Notes: generated by a model from the sequence alone, not told the origin. A stretch of 64,000 nt of DNA from Polyangiaceae bacterium (GCA_020633205.1 JACKEB010000020.1:186001-250000); one strand, 5' to 3'. Counted from the stretch's first letter, positions 44,451 to 54,178 are shown. Made by a program: numbers and translations.

Positions 44451-45362
44451 TCAGCGCAGCACTTCACGTACGCCAGGAGTCAGGGGGCTGTTTGGGTAGA
44501 GCTCGACGAAGCGGCGCGCTCGCGTCACCGCCTGGGCCTTCGCTCCGCTGGCCGCGAGGGCGCGGATGCTCAGGGCTTCGTGCTCCTGGCTCAGCTTCAG
44601 CTTGGGGTAGCGCTGATTCAGCTGCGTGAGCAGCGCCAGCGAGCGCGATGGGTTACCAGCTTTCAGCGCCTGACGTGCTGCTGCCAATGCCTCTCGCTCG
44701 GCGTCTAGCTGGGACGCAGAGGTGCCTTCGCTTGAAGGAGCGGCGAGCGGCTCCGACTCCGCGAAGCGCGCAACGGAGGGACCTGGCGCAACGTCGAGGT
44801 CGCTGGCTGCGCCTTCTATCTCCGCACTTCCAGTTCGGTCGGACCTGGAGCCCCGCCCGGCAACGCCACGGGGCGCGCCGGCTGCTGGAGCCTCGCCACC
44901 CGGCTCGGAGGCAGCTACGTTTCCGCGCGGTTTCACTTGAGGCGTAGGCGCTTGCGGCGCCGTGGGCTGACTTCCGCTGACCGAGCGTTGCTCCTCACCC
45001 CCTGATTGTGAGTTGGCACCAGGGCTCGAGACGAGGTGACCCACGCCTGCCGTCGCGCCGCCGAGCACCAAGCCAACGACCAATAGCTTCAGCACGCCGC
45101 CCCCCGCAGCAGTCGTCACCGAACCACCCGTGGCCAGCGTCGCTGCGCCGGCCGTCTTCGTGGTGGCTGCAACAGCTGAGCCGGTAGCCTGCGTCGCACC
45201 AGCGCTGGTGGCGACGTTCGCAGCGCCCAAGCCGAGGTGCGCGCTCAACGCCAGGAACACCTGCTCCTGGGCCCCCTCCGGGGGCTCTGGGCCATCCTCA
45301 CGCATGAGCTCGATCAGCTCTTGCTCGAGGTCGCTAGCGCCGTCGTCGGGCCAGTGGCGCAT
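44451..45362 (-). CDS. Single-pass TPR-like protein coupled to ECF sigma factor 2
   Basis: A 303-residue protein beginning MRHWPDDGASDLEQELIELM. A cytoplasmic part of about 85 residues includes an Ala/Thr-rich stretch. One membrane helix (LKLLVVGLVLGGATAGVGHLV) follows, then a long low-complexity spacer. The C-terminus is a TPR-like helical part (LDAEREALAAARQALKAGNPSRSLALL, LNQRYPKL, RARRFVELYPNSPL). Its ATG overlaps the sigma factor's stop (TGATG), exactly as in the other module at 31917-33742. It is a candidate anti-sigma factor by position. Confidence 0.8.
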   Translation of the reverse strand: MRHWPDDGASDLEQELIELMREDGPEPPEGAQEQVFLALSAHLGLGAANVATSAGATQATGSAVAATTKTAGAATLATGGSVTTAAGGGVLKLLVVGLVLGGATAGVGHLVSSPGANSQSGGEEQRSVSGSQPTAPQAPTPQVKPRGNVAASEPGGEAPAAGAPRGVAGRGSRSDRTGSAEIEGAASDLDVAPGPSVARFAESEPLAAPSSEGTSASQLDAEREALAAARQALKAGNPSRSLALLTQLNQRYPKLKLSQEHEALSIRALAASGAKAQAVTRARRFVELYPNSPLTPGVREVLR

Positions 45363-45886
45363 CAGTCTTGTCCTCCAACGCGCAACCAAGCGCCTTCGCG
45401 GGCGCGCAGCCGAGCTAATTCCTTACGGAAACCAGCGCGCGCGAGCCTCAAGCGTGAGTGGACGGTGCCAAGGGGGATCGCCAGCCGCTCGGCGACCTCT
45501 TGGCTGTTCAGCCCTTCGAGCTCGAAGCACACGAAGACCGCACGCTGCTCGAGGGGTAGGCTCTGGAGAATGCGTGTCGCCAGCGCTTTGAGCCCCAGTC
45601 GCTCGTCGCCTGCCTCGTCGAGCGCATCGTAGGCGGCCTCATCCGGGTGCTCGAGGGACTCGAAGCGCTGGCTCGCGCGTCGACGTCGGTCACTCGCCAC
45701 CCGCATGCAGATCCCGTAGAGCCAGGTGTCCATCCTGGAGCGGCCTTCAAACTCTTCTAGCTTGCGATGCACCACCACGAACACGTCCTGAACCGCATCG
45801 GGCAGGTCACGCTCCGGTACACCCAGGCGCGCCAAGAAGCGCCACACCTGCCGGAAGTGCTGCTGGTAGATGCGCTCGAAATTCAC
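45362..45886 (-). CDS. ECF-type RNA polymerase sigma factor 2
   Basis: A 174-residue sigma factor of normal ECF length. Region 2 has 'YQQHFRQVWRFLARLGVPER', DLPDAVQDVFVVVHRKL and 'MDTWLYGICMRVASDRRRRA'. Region 4 has LPLEQRAVFVCFELEGLNSQEVAERL, then 'IPLGTVHSRLRLARAGFRKE' with the recognition helix. The start is GTG 45886. Its TGA overlaps the ATG of the TPR gene. It lacks the long N-terminal extension of the first sigma factor. Confidence 0.93.
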   Translation of the reverse strand: MNFERIYQQHFRQVWRFLARLGVPERDLPDAVQDVFVVVHRKLEEFEGRSRMDTWLYGICMRVASDRRRRASQRFESLEHPDEAAYDALDEAGDERLGLKALATRILQSLPLEQRAVFVCFELEGLNSQEVAERLAIPLGTVHSRLRLARAGFRKELARLRAREGAWLRVGGQD

Positions 45887-45996
45887 ACGCAGTCCATGAG
45901 TGGCTCGGCTGGGGGATCTGCATCACCAAATCGACCTGGGCCGCTCGCTTTGCCTGGGACCCTGGCGAAATCAGCCCGATTCAAGCTAGATCTCGC

Positions 45997-47055
45997 CTAG
46001 AAATGCGCACCGAGCTCGAGGGTGATGAGCGGCATCAGTCGCCAGGTGGTGAAGGCGTCCCCCTCCACGTTCGCCACGGTGATCTTCTCTTCAGTCAACG
46101 CGAGCATCCCGAGCGTCGTCATCCCCGCCTCCCAGTGCTCGCTGAACGCCTGGTGCACACGGACGCCAAAGCTGAGCCCTGGCTGCCAGCGCGCCACGCT
46201 CGAGTTACGGTCGTAGCCCTGCCCCTCCGCCGAGAGGCGCCCAACCCAGCCGCCGCCGCACACCCCGAAGAGATCGAAGAACAAGTAGCAGACATCGCTA
46301 CCGAACCCGAGCCAGCTGAGATCCACCCGCCCCGGCCCGTGTTTGATGCTCGAACCAAACTGATACAAGAACCAAGTGCTGAGCTCCACGACCCCGGTGA
46401 ACCTGCCGTAGGCTCCCACGACGGCGTGGGGCGCGAGCACTCCCCCCAACCCGAGCGAAGCGCCGAAGCGCGACTGCCAGCGGACCTCCTCATTTGGTTC
46501 CTCGGGGATTCGTCCAGCGGGTGTCCACTCGGGCTCCTGCACCGCAGGCAGGCGCGCGGGCGCGGCGTCCACCAGCATGAGCAGGCTCAGGCCCGTCGCC
46601 CGCGCGAGCTCCCCGCAGTCGGAGCCTTCGAGGCTGCGTACTCGGCCTGCTTCGTCCTTGATTTCCGCGTCGTAGCGCCCACTCCAGGGCCGGAACTGGA
46701 CCTCGTAGTCAGCCGGGCCGGAGGTCACGGGCTGAAGGCGTAGACGCCCCTCACTCGCCTCGAGGTCCGCGACCAGCTCCTCGGCGGTCGGGCACTCCGG
46801 CGGGCCAGTCACGTGGACGCTGGGGAGACTCCGGCGATCACCGGGGAGCAGAGCTGGACGCTCAGCGATGATCCCTGGCTGTGGGGCCACGCTGTCCGGA
46901 CCCGCGTCGGCGGCTGCGTCAGTTGGAGGCGCAGCAGGCGGCGCAGCAGCGTCGGCCCCTGCATCCGCCTGAGCCAAGGCGACCGCACTGCAGCGAGTAG
47001 CAACAGAGCCAACCAGGCACACAACCAGCGCGCCACCGAACAGCACTCGCTTCAC
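45997..47055 (-). CDS. Putative outer-membrane barrel protein beside sigma module 2
   Basis: A 352-residue exported protein: signal about residues 1-28 (VLFGGALVVCLVGSVA), Asp/Ala/Pro-rich spacer, a soluble N-terminal domain (SVHVTGPPECPTAEELVADLEA), and a barrel-like C-terminal half ending LELGAHF with terminal Phe. I use GTG 47055, which overlaps the ABC exporter's stop (GTGA). It lies 110 bp upstream of the sigma factor gene on the same strand, so order is exporter, barrel, sigma, TPR. Confidence 0.7.
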   Translation of the reverse strand: MKRVLFGGALVVCLVGSVATRCSAVALAQADAGADAAAPPAAPPTDAAADAGPDSVAPQPGIIAERPALLPGDRRSLPSVHVTGPPECPTAEELVADLEASEGRLRLQPVTSGPADYEVQFRPWSGRYDAEIKDEAGRVRSLEGSDCGELARATGLSLLMLVDAAPARLPAVQEPEWTPAGRIPEEPNEEVRWQSRFGASLGLGGVLAPHAVVGAYGRFTGVVELSTWFLYQFGSSIKHGPGRVDLSWLGFGSDVCYLFFDLFGVCGGGWVGRLSAEGQGYDRNSSVARWQPGLSFGVRVHQAFSEHWEAGMTTLGMLALTEEKITVANVEGDAFTTWRLMPLITLELGAHF

Positions 47056-48806
47056 GCACCGCCTCCGGTCTGCAAGCGCCACAGCGCGGCGTAGGCCCCC
47101 CCCTGCCCGAGCAGCTCCTCGTGGGTGCCCCGCTCGACGATGCGCCCCTCGTCGAGCACCAGGATGGCATCCGCGTGGCGCACCGTGGACAAGCGATGGG
47201 CGACGACGATCAGCGTGCGATCCTTTGCGGCGCGCTCCAAGGAGCGCTGGATGGCGGCTTCGGTCTCGTTGTCCACCGCGCTGGTCGCCTCATCCAGCAC
47301 CAAAATAGGCGGATCACGATACAGCGCGCGGGCCAGCGCTACGCGCTGGCGCTGGCCTCCGGACAGCTGCAGCCCGCGCTCACCGACTTGCGAGTCGTAT
47401 CCGTCGGGTAACGACTCGATGAAGTCGTGGGCCTCCGCCGCGCGGGCTGCCGCGCGCACCTTCTCAAGGTCTGGATCGAGCTCTCCGTAGGCGATGTTTT
47501 CGAGCAGCGTGCCATCGGTGAGGAAAGGATCTTGCGCCACGTAGCCAATGGCGCGCCGTAGCTCCTTCGTGTCGAGGGCCTGCACGTCTTCCCCATCGAC
47601 GCGCACCGTGCCGGCGCCCGGCGTCTCGAAGCGCAACAGCAACTTGAGCAGGGTGCTCTTTCCACTGCCGGTCGCGCCGACCAATCCGAGTGTCTTGCCG
47701 GCGGGCGCTTCCAGGCTGACGTCGTGGAGCACGGGCGTTTCGTCGTAAGCAAACGAGATGCCTTCGAAGCTCACGCCGCCACGCACGGGCTCGGGCAACT
47801 TGGCGCTGACTTCGTGCGGCGGCAGCGGCACCTGGAGCAAGTCATCGACCCGCTGCACCGACGTCATCGCGCGCTGGTAGAGGTCCGTCATGTCCGCCAA
47901 GCGGGTGAGCGGCCAGAGCAAGCGCTGGGTCAGGTACACGAGCGCGGAATAGCTGCCGACGCCCAGCGCCCCTTGCAAGGTGAGGCGCCCGCCGTAGAGC
48001 AGCGTCGCCACGAAGCCCGCCAGGATCGCGATGCGGATCACTGGCGTGATCGCCGCTGCGACGCGGATCGCGTCGGCGTTGCGTGCGCGGTATTGCTCCG
48101 AGCTGTGCATCAGCTGCTGGGCTTCGAACGTTTCCGCGGTGTAAGCCTGAATCGTCGGCATGCCGAGCAGGTTGTTGTTCAGGCGGTGGGAGACTCCGGA
48201 GGCCGCTTCGCGCGCCGCAGCGTAGCGAGGTGCCAGACGGCGCAAGAACCAGAAGGCGCCCACGAGGATCAGCGGCACCGGGAGCAGCGCCAGGGCCGCG
48301 AGGCTCGGCGTCAGCGCAAAGAACACGGCGCCGACCATCAGGCTCGAGCAGGCCACCTGAATCAGGTCGTGGGCGCCGTTGTTCACGAAGCGCTCGATCT
48401 GGTTGATGTCCTCGTTGAGCACCGCCATCACGCGCCCAGTACGCAGACGAGTCAGCACCGCTGGCTGCAGCCGCTGGAGGTGTCCGTACGTCTCCATGCG
48501 CAGCGCGTGTTGCAGGTTCTGTGCGAGGTTTCGCCACTTCAAGTTGGCGAGGTATTCCGTCAGCGACTCGAAGCCCCAGACGCCGATGGTGAGCAACGTG
48601 AGCACCACCAGCTGCTGAGTCGGATCGCTGAGGCCCATGCGCGCCAGGAAGGACTCCTTGCGGTTCACCACCACATCGACGGCGACGCCAATCAGCAGCT
48701 CGGGCAGAACGTCGAAGAACTTGTTGAGGACGGAGAACACCGTCCCCGCTCCCATTTGGCCGCGCCAGGCTTGAGCGTGATGCAGCAGTCGCTTGAGGGG
48801 GTGCAT
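47052..48806 (-). CDS. ABC exporter (membrane domain and ATPase fused)
   Basis: A 584-residue MsbA/MDR-type half-transporter. Six membrane helices are in the first 300 residues. The ATPase half has Walker A GATGSGKST (about 375), signature LSGGQRQRVALARA (about 481), Walker B ILVLDEATS and the H-loop IVVAHRLS. It works as a dimer and exports lipid, peptide or drug-like substrates; the substrate is not evident. It is the first gene of a transcription unit that continues with the barrel protein, whose start overlaps its stop. Confidence 0.94.
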   Translation of the reverse strand: MHPLKRLLHHAQAWRGQMGAGTVFSVLNKFFDVLPELLIGVAVDVVVNRKESFLARMGLSDPTQQLVVLTLLTIGVWGFESLTEYLANLKWRNLAQNLQHALRMETYGHLQRLQPAVLTRLRTGRVMAVLNEDINQIERFVNNGAHDLIQVACSSLMVGAVFFALTPSLAALALLPVPLILVGAFWFLRRLAPRYAAAREAASGVSHRLNNNLLGMPTIQAYTAETFEAQQLMHSSEQYRARNADAIRVAAAITPVIRIAILAGFVATLLYGGRLTLQGALGVGSYSALVYLTQRLLWPLTRLADMTDLYQRAMTSVQRVDDLLQVPLPPHEVSAKLPEPVRGGVSFEGISFAYDETPVLHDVSLEAPAGKTLGLVGATGSGKSTLLKLLLRFETPGAGTVRVDGEDVQALDTKELRRAIGYVAQDPFLTDGTLLENIAYGELDPDLEKVRAAARAAEAHDFIESLPDGYDSQVGERGLQLSGGQRQRVALARALYRDPPILVLDEATSAVDNETEAAIQRSLERAAKDRTLIVVAHRLSTVRHADAILVLDEGRIVERGTHEELLGQGGAYAALWRLQTGGGA

Positions 48807-48933
48807 GATCTAGTCTGAAAGAAAGATGGATGTGGAACGCCGGCAGCGACCACTCACGGGATGTAGCGCAGGAAGCGCTGGCTGAGAACGGCGCAACAGC
48901 CGCTCGTTCATGAGGCAAGCTTAGGAGGAAGTG

Positions 48934-49800
48934 ATGCGTACTTGGCTAATCTTGGGAGCCTGCCTTGGGCTCGCTGCATGCGACACCAACTCGAGCGAGG
49001 TGGGTGGGGTCAACGACAAGGTCGGTAACCAGGGCGGCACCGGCGGGCAAGCCGGTAGCGGCGGTACCGCAGGCAGCGGCGCGACGGGAGGCACGGCGGG
49101 CAGCGCGGGCAACGGAGGCAATGCGGGTAGCTCTGGGAGCGGCGGCAGCCTCGGTTGCGACACCGTAGCCGATGAGTTCCGCGCCTTCGCGGCGGCGAAC
49201 AACCACTGCACCACGCGCGACGATTGCTTCGACGCGACACCCGAGTGCCTGGCGATGGACCAGTGCGAGCAGAACCTGACGAGTCAGGACATCGATCGGG
49301 ATCAGCTGCAAGACTACGCGAATCGCATGCAGGCGTGCGCGACGTGGACCTGCGGAGCCTGCGCAGTCCAATGGGCGGAGCCTGACTGCGTCAACAACCA
49401 ATGCGTCCCGGGCACCCTCAACCAGGAATGCGGGGGCCCCGCCCAAGTGCAGTGCAACGCGGGTCAGTACTGCGACAAGCCCGATGGCGCGGACTGTGGC
49501 CCTGGACCGTGCTTCGGCACTTGCAAGCTCTCACCGGAAGGCTGCGTGACCGCCGAGTGCCTCGGCGTGTGCGGCGACGACGGCAAGGTGTACTGCAATG
49601 CCTGCGAAGCGCACAAGGCGGGTGTCGATGACGTCGCTGGAGACAGCTGCAACCTGAACGGCAAGGGCATCGGCGACACCTGCCAGACCGACCCGGAGTG
49701 CCAAGGCGGCCTCAAGTGCTGCTATCCGTGCGGCATCGCTGGGTGTGACAACCAGTGCATGGTCCCCGACGAGAGCGGCGAGTGTCCGCTGTTCCCGTGA
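48934..49800 (+). CDS. Gly-rich lipoprotein with Kazal-like domain
   Basis: A 288-residue lipoprotein: MRTWLILGACLGLAAC, lipobox L-A-A-C. A Gly/Ser-rich linker (about 27-72) is followed by a Cys-rich body. Around residues 205-235 the pattern 'VCGDDGKVYCNACEAHKAGV' matches the core of Kazal-type serine protease inhibitors (VCGxDGxTYxNxCxAxxAG). Further CxxD and CQxDPECxGGLKCC motifs resemble tight disulfide modules. The ribosome site AGGAGG sits 6 bp before ATG 48934; a GTG directly before it is an alternative. It may inhibit a protease at the surface. Confidence 0.85.
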   Translation: MRTWLILGACLGLAACDTNSSEVGGVNDKVGNQGGTGGQAGSGGTAGSGATGGTAGSAGNGGNAGSSGSGGSLGCDTVADEFRAFAAANNHCTTRDDCFDATPECLAMDQCEQNLTSQDIDRDQLQDYANRMQACATWTCGACAVQWAEPDCVNNQCVPGTLNQECGGPAQVQCNAGQYCDKPDGADCGPGPCFGTCKLSPEGCVTAECLGVCGDDGKVYCNACEAHKAGVDDVAGDSCNLNGKGIGDTCQTDPECQGGLKCCYPCGIAGCDNQCMVPDESGECPLFP

Positions 49801-50270
49801 GCTGACTTCACGAACCGGCCATGGGCAGGTGTCGGCGTTGTTACCGACTTCTGCCCGGGTCGGTTCGGCGTCTGTCCACCCCGTGGGCGAGCTAGAGCGA
49901 ACCAGAGCGAGGCCATGGGCGGCGATCGCCCGTGGCGCCCATCGGAGCCACCGCGTGTGGTCCCATAGGGGTCATTAAGAATGAAAAGCAACTTGGACAT
50001 CAGGGAGGTCCTTCTCGTAATGGAGAGGCGTGCTCGAAGACGCCAGACGATTGGCGTCCGCGCGCACACCCATGGTTCAGCGTTTCATGCTCGACGTCGC
50101 CCTTGAACTTCAAGCGCAGCAGGTTCTCCAGCGTTCGACCCAATACCCTGTGCTTCCCTCTGCTCTCCCTTGGCCATTCATCGCTCTGTGACCCACATGC
50201 GATGCCGGGAGGATCTGCGGGCCGTTTTGAGTCAGGGTCACGCCAGCTACGGCAAGCCGCAAAGTACGGG
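49801..50270. other. Intergenic DNA before the IS66 remnant
   Basis: About 470 bp without a supported gene. A short ORF starting MKSNLDIREVLLVMERRARR at 49980 has no ribosome site and stops after 41 codons. The sequence is not repeated elsewhere in the window. The left end of the IS66 element may lie in here, but no terminal inverted repeat was recognised. Confidence 0.4.
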
Positions 50271-50597
50271 ATGAGCGGGATCGAGGGCGTGTTGGTTGCG
50301 ATGCGTGCGTCGGAAGACGACCTGATCTCTTGGGCACGTGCGCACCGTGTAGACGGACGTTCGCGGAGCGCGTGGGGACTCAACCTGGGCTTGCAGAGAC
50401 CTGCCAAGCGCAAGCCGCGGAGCACTCGGGGCGGGTTGCCTCAGACCAAGTTGGTCGAGCTGGTTCCCGCGGCTCTGACATTCCCCGCTCAACATCAACG
50501 CTATGTGATCCGCGTAGGCGGCGCAGAGCTCGAGTTCAACGACCACTTCCGAGAGGAGACGCTATCGCGGATCGTCAGGGTGCTGCGACCATGTTGA
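50271..50597 (+). CDS. tnpA: IS66 TnpA-like protein (probably remnant)
   Basis: A 108-residue reading frame from ATG 50271, open further upstream. The end 'YVIRVGGAELEFNDHFREET' and 'LSRIVRVLRPC' matches the C-terminus of IS66 OrfA (VxVGxxxxEFxxxFxxxTLxRLLxVLxxC). The N-terminal helix-turn-helix part is poorly conserved, so the product may not work. It overlaps the tnpB start. Confidence 0.65.
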   Translation: MSGIEGVLVAMRASEDDLISWARAHRVDGRSRSAWGLNLGLQRPAKRKPRSTRGGLPQTKLVELVPAALTFPAQHQRYVIRVGGAELEFNDHFREETLSRIVRVLRPC

Positions 50598-50885
50598 GTC
50601 TGCCTCCCACGGTCCGGGTGTTCGTGGCGATCGCGCCAGCCGACATGCGCGGGTCGTTCGATGCATTAGCTGGGGCGACCCGACGACTTGGCTCGATCCG
50701 GTCGATGGGCACCTGTACCTCTTCTTGAACAAGCGTCGCCGAATCGCCAAAGCGCGGTGGTTCGATGGTCGGGGTGGTGCGTGCTTGCGAAGCGTCTTGA
50801 GGCGGGCAGTTTTCAGCTCCCCGCGCTTCGAGGCGACGAGGGGCAGGTCGTGATCGACGGAGCGGCGTACGCCTCACTTCTCTGA
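50591..50885 (+). pseudogene. tnpB: IS66 TnpB, frameshifted
   Basis: The start 'MLSLPPTVRVFVAIAPADMR' and GSFDALAG are the normal IS66 Orf2 N-terminus. After a short deletion the reading continues in another frame as 'DPVDGHLYLFLNKRRRIAKA' and RWFDGRG, then in a third frame as 'VLAKRLEAGSFQLPAL'. Normal TnpB is about 115 residues in one frame. The deletion and two shifts inactivate it. Confidence 0.9.
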
Positions 50886-50975
50886 GGGATTGACTTCACC
50901 GCGTCGCGAGATGGTTGGTATCGCCGCACGGCAGCGAGATAGGGGATCGACACCGATCACGGTCTGTGATCTTCT

Positions 50976-52518
50976 GTGCAGGTGCTCGACTTCGAGGCGC
51001 TGCTGAAGGAAAACGCCGCGCAGAGCGAGCAGATTGCTCGACTCGTCGAGCAGATCGCGAGCCTCAACGATCGCATCCGGGAGCTGCTGGCGGTCGCGCA
51101 GCGCAAGCAGCGCAAGCCCGCAGAGCCCAAGGCACCGCCGCCGCCACCGGTGGTCGATGCGGAGGCGAAGGCCGCGTTCGAGGCGCGCCCAAAGCCGCCG
51201 GTGCTGCCGCCGAAGGAGCGAGGCAAGAAGAAGGGGCGCAAACCCACCGGTCGCAAACCCTTGCCAGAGCACCTGGAGGCGGAGGAGCACCACCTGCGCC
51301 CAGATTGCTGCGAGCATTGCGGCTCGTCTGACCTCGACGTAGCTGACGAGGTCGTCGAAGAGAAGCTCCACGTGGTCAAGGAGCACCAGCGGCGTCGCGT
51401 CGTCAAGCGCAAGACGTGCCGTTGACGAGCCTGCTTCAAGCGCACCACGCCGCGGTCCTTGCCCGCACCCTACGCTCGGTCGAAGGTCACCTGCGACTGG
51501 CTCGCGTGGTTCATTCACGCCAAGTTCTCCGTGCTCACTCCGCTCGACCGTATCCGTCGCGATCCCGCCGAGCGCGGCGTACCCCTCGCCATGCGCACGC
51601 TCGTGAGCTTCGTTGAGCGCGCTGCGGATCTGCTCGAGCCGATCGACGGATTGCACTGGAAGAGTCTGTTGGCGGGCTCCTGGATGGCGACTGACGGCAC
51701 CGGGCTGAAGGTGCTGGTGCCCGGGTTGCCGGCAGCTCACAACGGCTACTACATCGAGTTGTACCGCAACGCGGAGTACGCCGTGTTTCAGTATGCCGCG
51801 GACAAAAGCGGTGACGACGTCGTCTCCAAGCTCAAGCGTTTCCCGGGACACTGACGGCGGCTGCTGAACACCGATTCAACGACGTCTATGCGAGCGGCCG
51901 CGTCACCGAAGCGGGCTGCAACGCTCACGGCCGGTGCAAGTTGCGGAACGCCGAGGCCACACAACCCACCCTGGCGGCAGAAGGTGGCGCGTTCATCGCA
52001 GCGATGTACGCCGCCGAAGACGAGGCTCAGAAGTTGGAGCTTCGCGGAAACGCACTCCTCGCGCATCGACGCTCCAAGATCAGACCCATCGTCGACGAGT
52101 TCGAGCGCTGGTGTGAAGCGATCGAGCCAACCTTGTTGCCATCCGAGCTACTCCGAGCTGCCGTGCGGTATTACAGAAATCACGGCAAGGCGCTCTTCCG
52201 CTTCATCGACGACCCGCTGGTCCCTATCGACAATCGCCAACGGAGCGAGAGTTTCAGAACGTCGCCAAGCCCCGACTCAACATGCTCTTCGCTGGCAGCA
52301 CTGAGGGAGCACACCGAGCCTCGGTCTTGCTCGGCATCGTCGCGACTTGTCGCGCGATCGGAGTCCCAGCCCAGGCTTACCTCGCATGGGCATTCGAGCG
52401 CCTCGGGACTCATCGCGGAGTGCACGGGCTCGAACTCCACGAGATGACTCCGACCGCGTTCAAGAAAGACGCTCGTCTAGCGCGCACCTATGTCTACGCG
52501 GAAACGATACCGGACTAG
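50976..52518 (+). pseudogene. tnpC: IS66 transposase TnpC, at least three frame breaks
   Basis: The pieces are the N-terminal coiled coil and zinc-finger region (MQVLDFEALLKENAAQSEQI, then 'CCEHCGSSDLDVADEVVEEK') ending in a stop at 51423-51425; then 'VTCDWLAWFIHAKFSVLTPL' and GSWMATDGTGLKVL in a second frame; then 'AAMYAAEDEAQKLELRGNAL' in a third; and last 'MLFAGSTEGAHRASVLLGIV' with the DDE-domain end. The order is as in intact IS66 transposase (about 520 residues). At least three frameshifts near 51425, 51850 and 52250 destroy it. Confidence 0.92.
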
Positions 52519-52863
52519 TTCTGCTGATCACGCCGATGTGCTCAGCTCCATCGCCCCAAGCTCCGGCCCTGCCCATCGCTGGATGCCGAGGTTTCTAAGT
52601 CAATTCGTGCCCAGAGAGGCGCCTGGGTGAGATTGCACCACGCACGGCTCCCAGCAGCCTCCCGGCGTCTCTGATCGATCACAACGTAGCCGCCGACCTG
52701 CACGAGGCCGCGCGTCTTGGCGTCGCTCTATTGCTCGAAGACGACTCGCTATCTCCACACGGAACAAGAGGTCCGCCTGGGTCTCCGCGAAGTCGCCGTC
52801 GATGAAGCTCGGAGCAAGACGTCCAGCCAGCACCGCTTTTGACCTTCGAGAGAATCGTCGAGT
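52519..52863. other. Intergenic DNA after the IS66 remnant
   Basis: No supported gene. Minus-strand frames read for up to 77 codons without known motifs and without a ribosome site. It may contain the right end of the IS66 element or decayed sequence. Confidence 0.4.
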
Positions 52864-53745
52864 CTACGGGAACGTTCCGATCGGCGCCATCACAGTGGGC
52901 TCGAAGCCGTTGTGAATGATCACTCGACACGTGTTTTCCTGACCACAAGTCGCTGCACCGGTTCCGGACATCCGCACGTTCACATAGATAATCGTGTTTG
53001 GAGGGATGAAACAATAGGTTTTGCGGCTCAGGGATGCGTTGAGGGATTCATCTACGAAGTTGGTTGTCTCGAGGACGGTCTGGCTCGCCTGACAGCCCAG
53101 ATCCGGCGGATTGAAGTCGCCCGGTGTCGTCGAGAAGGCTACATCGAACGTGCCGTAAGTGCTGAAGCTCTGGTTCGTGGTGACCGCAAGCTGCTGAAGA
53201 GAAGTGGAGGTTTTGAACGGGATGCGCATAGCGTACTTCTGCGTACCGAAAATCGTTCCCTGGAACTGGCAAGCATTCTCTGGCCCGGAGTGGCCAATAC
53301 AACCCGGTATGTGCATCCGGTCCCCGAAACTTGCACGGTCGAAGACGATAGTCCCATCTGGTGCAGTCCAGGTGCCATGACCTGGGTCTAAGGCCGAACC
53401 GCCGCTTCCTCCTGTCGCGCCTCCGCCACCCGCCGCGCCGCCGGAGCCAGCGGAGTTGCCACCGGAGCCAGCGGAGTTGCCACCAGAGCCGCTTCCGCCG
53501 TTTGGGGAGCCTGCGCTGCCGCCATTACTGGAGCCGCCGCCGCTCGTGCCTCCAGTGGCTGAACCGCCGCTCGCGCTGCCACCGTCATCTCCGCTCGCGC
53601 CTGACAAGCCAGCGCTGCCGCCAGATGCAGTGCCGCCCTGGCTTTCGATGTGGTGCTCTGCGCTCTCAGCACAGGCGACGAGCGCAGGGGTACCGAGAAG
53701 GGCTGCAACCGAACCAAGCGCTACCGCAGCGCGAATGACCTTCAT
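52864..53745 (-). CDS. Gly/Ser-rich lipoprotein, copy 1 of the duplicated cassette
   Basis: A 293-residue protein: MKVIRAAVALGSVAALLGTP then lipobox L-V-A-C. A Gly/Ser/Ala-rich linker (about 35-118) contains 7-residue repeats (GGNSAGS). The C-terminal globular domain (about 120-290) has several aromatic residues and paired cysteines (CIGHSG, CQFQGT, CGQENTC) and no known motif. Together with the chimeric pseudogene next to it, it repeats the arrangement at 57389-61215, where a similar lipoprotein, a kinase and a TPR protein lie in the same relative orientations. Confidence 0.8.
   Translation of the reverse strand: MKVIRAAVALGSVAALLGTPALVACAESAEHHIESQGGTASGGSAGLSGASGDDGGSASGGSATGGTSGGGSSNGGSAGSPNGGSGSGGNSAGSGGNSAGSGGAAGGGGATGGSGGSALDPGHGTWTAPDGTIVFDRASFGDRMHIPGCIGHSGPENACQFQGTIFGTQKYAMRIPFKTSTSLQQLAVTTNQSFSTYGTFDVAFSTTPGDFNPPDLGCQASQTVLETTNFVDESLNASLSRKTYCFIPPNTIIYVNVRMSGTGAATCGQENTCRVIIHNGFEPTVMAPIGTFP
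53438..53500. repeat. 21-bp direct repeats coding the Gly/Ser linker
   Basis: The unit GAGTTGCCACCGGAGCCAGCG occurs twice without change and a third time shortened, within the Gly-rich linker of the lipoprotein gene. In-frame repeats of this kind allow length change by slippage. Confidence 0.85.
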
Positions 53746-54178
53746 CTGGGAACTCCTTTCAGAACCGTACTGCGTTCCGAGGAAACATCTCGCAGCTCTG
53801 ATTTATGTGGGGGGAAGGCGATGGCGTTGAACTCCAACCGTCGCTCGAACCTCTCCCATGTGAACGACCGCATTGGCGAGCGGCGGTCGAGCCACTTGAA
53901 GCGCACTCTCTTCGCGCTTGCCGTGTTGCGGCCTGTACACTCCCGTCCACGCTTCGCCCAGCACCTCGCGCGGCAAGACCCAAGACTCGGGACAGTGACC
54001 TCTCGGTACTTCCGCTGATGAGCTACGCTCGGGAACCTCCCGCGAGCGGCGCTCGCTGGTCGACCGCAGCCCTCTGACGCACATTTTTATCGAAGTTATC
54101 AGGTTGTTGGCAGAAAACAACTCCGTTCATGCTTGCTCGTCCTCGCAGACGCGTCTGCCCCTGCGAAACTCGTGGCTT
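53746..54178. other. Intergenic region between lipoprotein copy 1 and the chimeric pseudogene
   Basis: This 433-bp stretch is longer than the 88 bp at the matching place in the intact cassette (58505-58592). No gene, terminator or promoter is recognised. Confidence 0.4.

Larger units (their letters stand above)
50271..52518 (+). mobile_element. IS66-family element, inactivated (core without defined ends)
   Basis: The three genes typical of IS66 (tnpA, tnpB, tnpC) are present in order and on one strand. tnpB and tnpC are broken by frameshifts and at least one deletion. The limits given are those of coding homology. Terminal inverted repeats and target duplication were not identified by eye. 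Confidence 0.85.

Noticed and set aside
47724..48818. 364-codon plus-strand frame opposite the ABC exporter
   Set aside because: Shadow of the exporter gene; the composition (His/Arg/Gln-rich) is typical of antisense frames.
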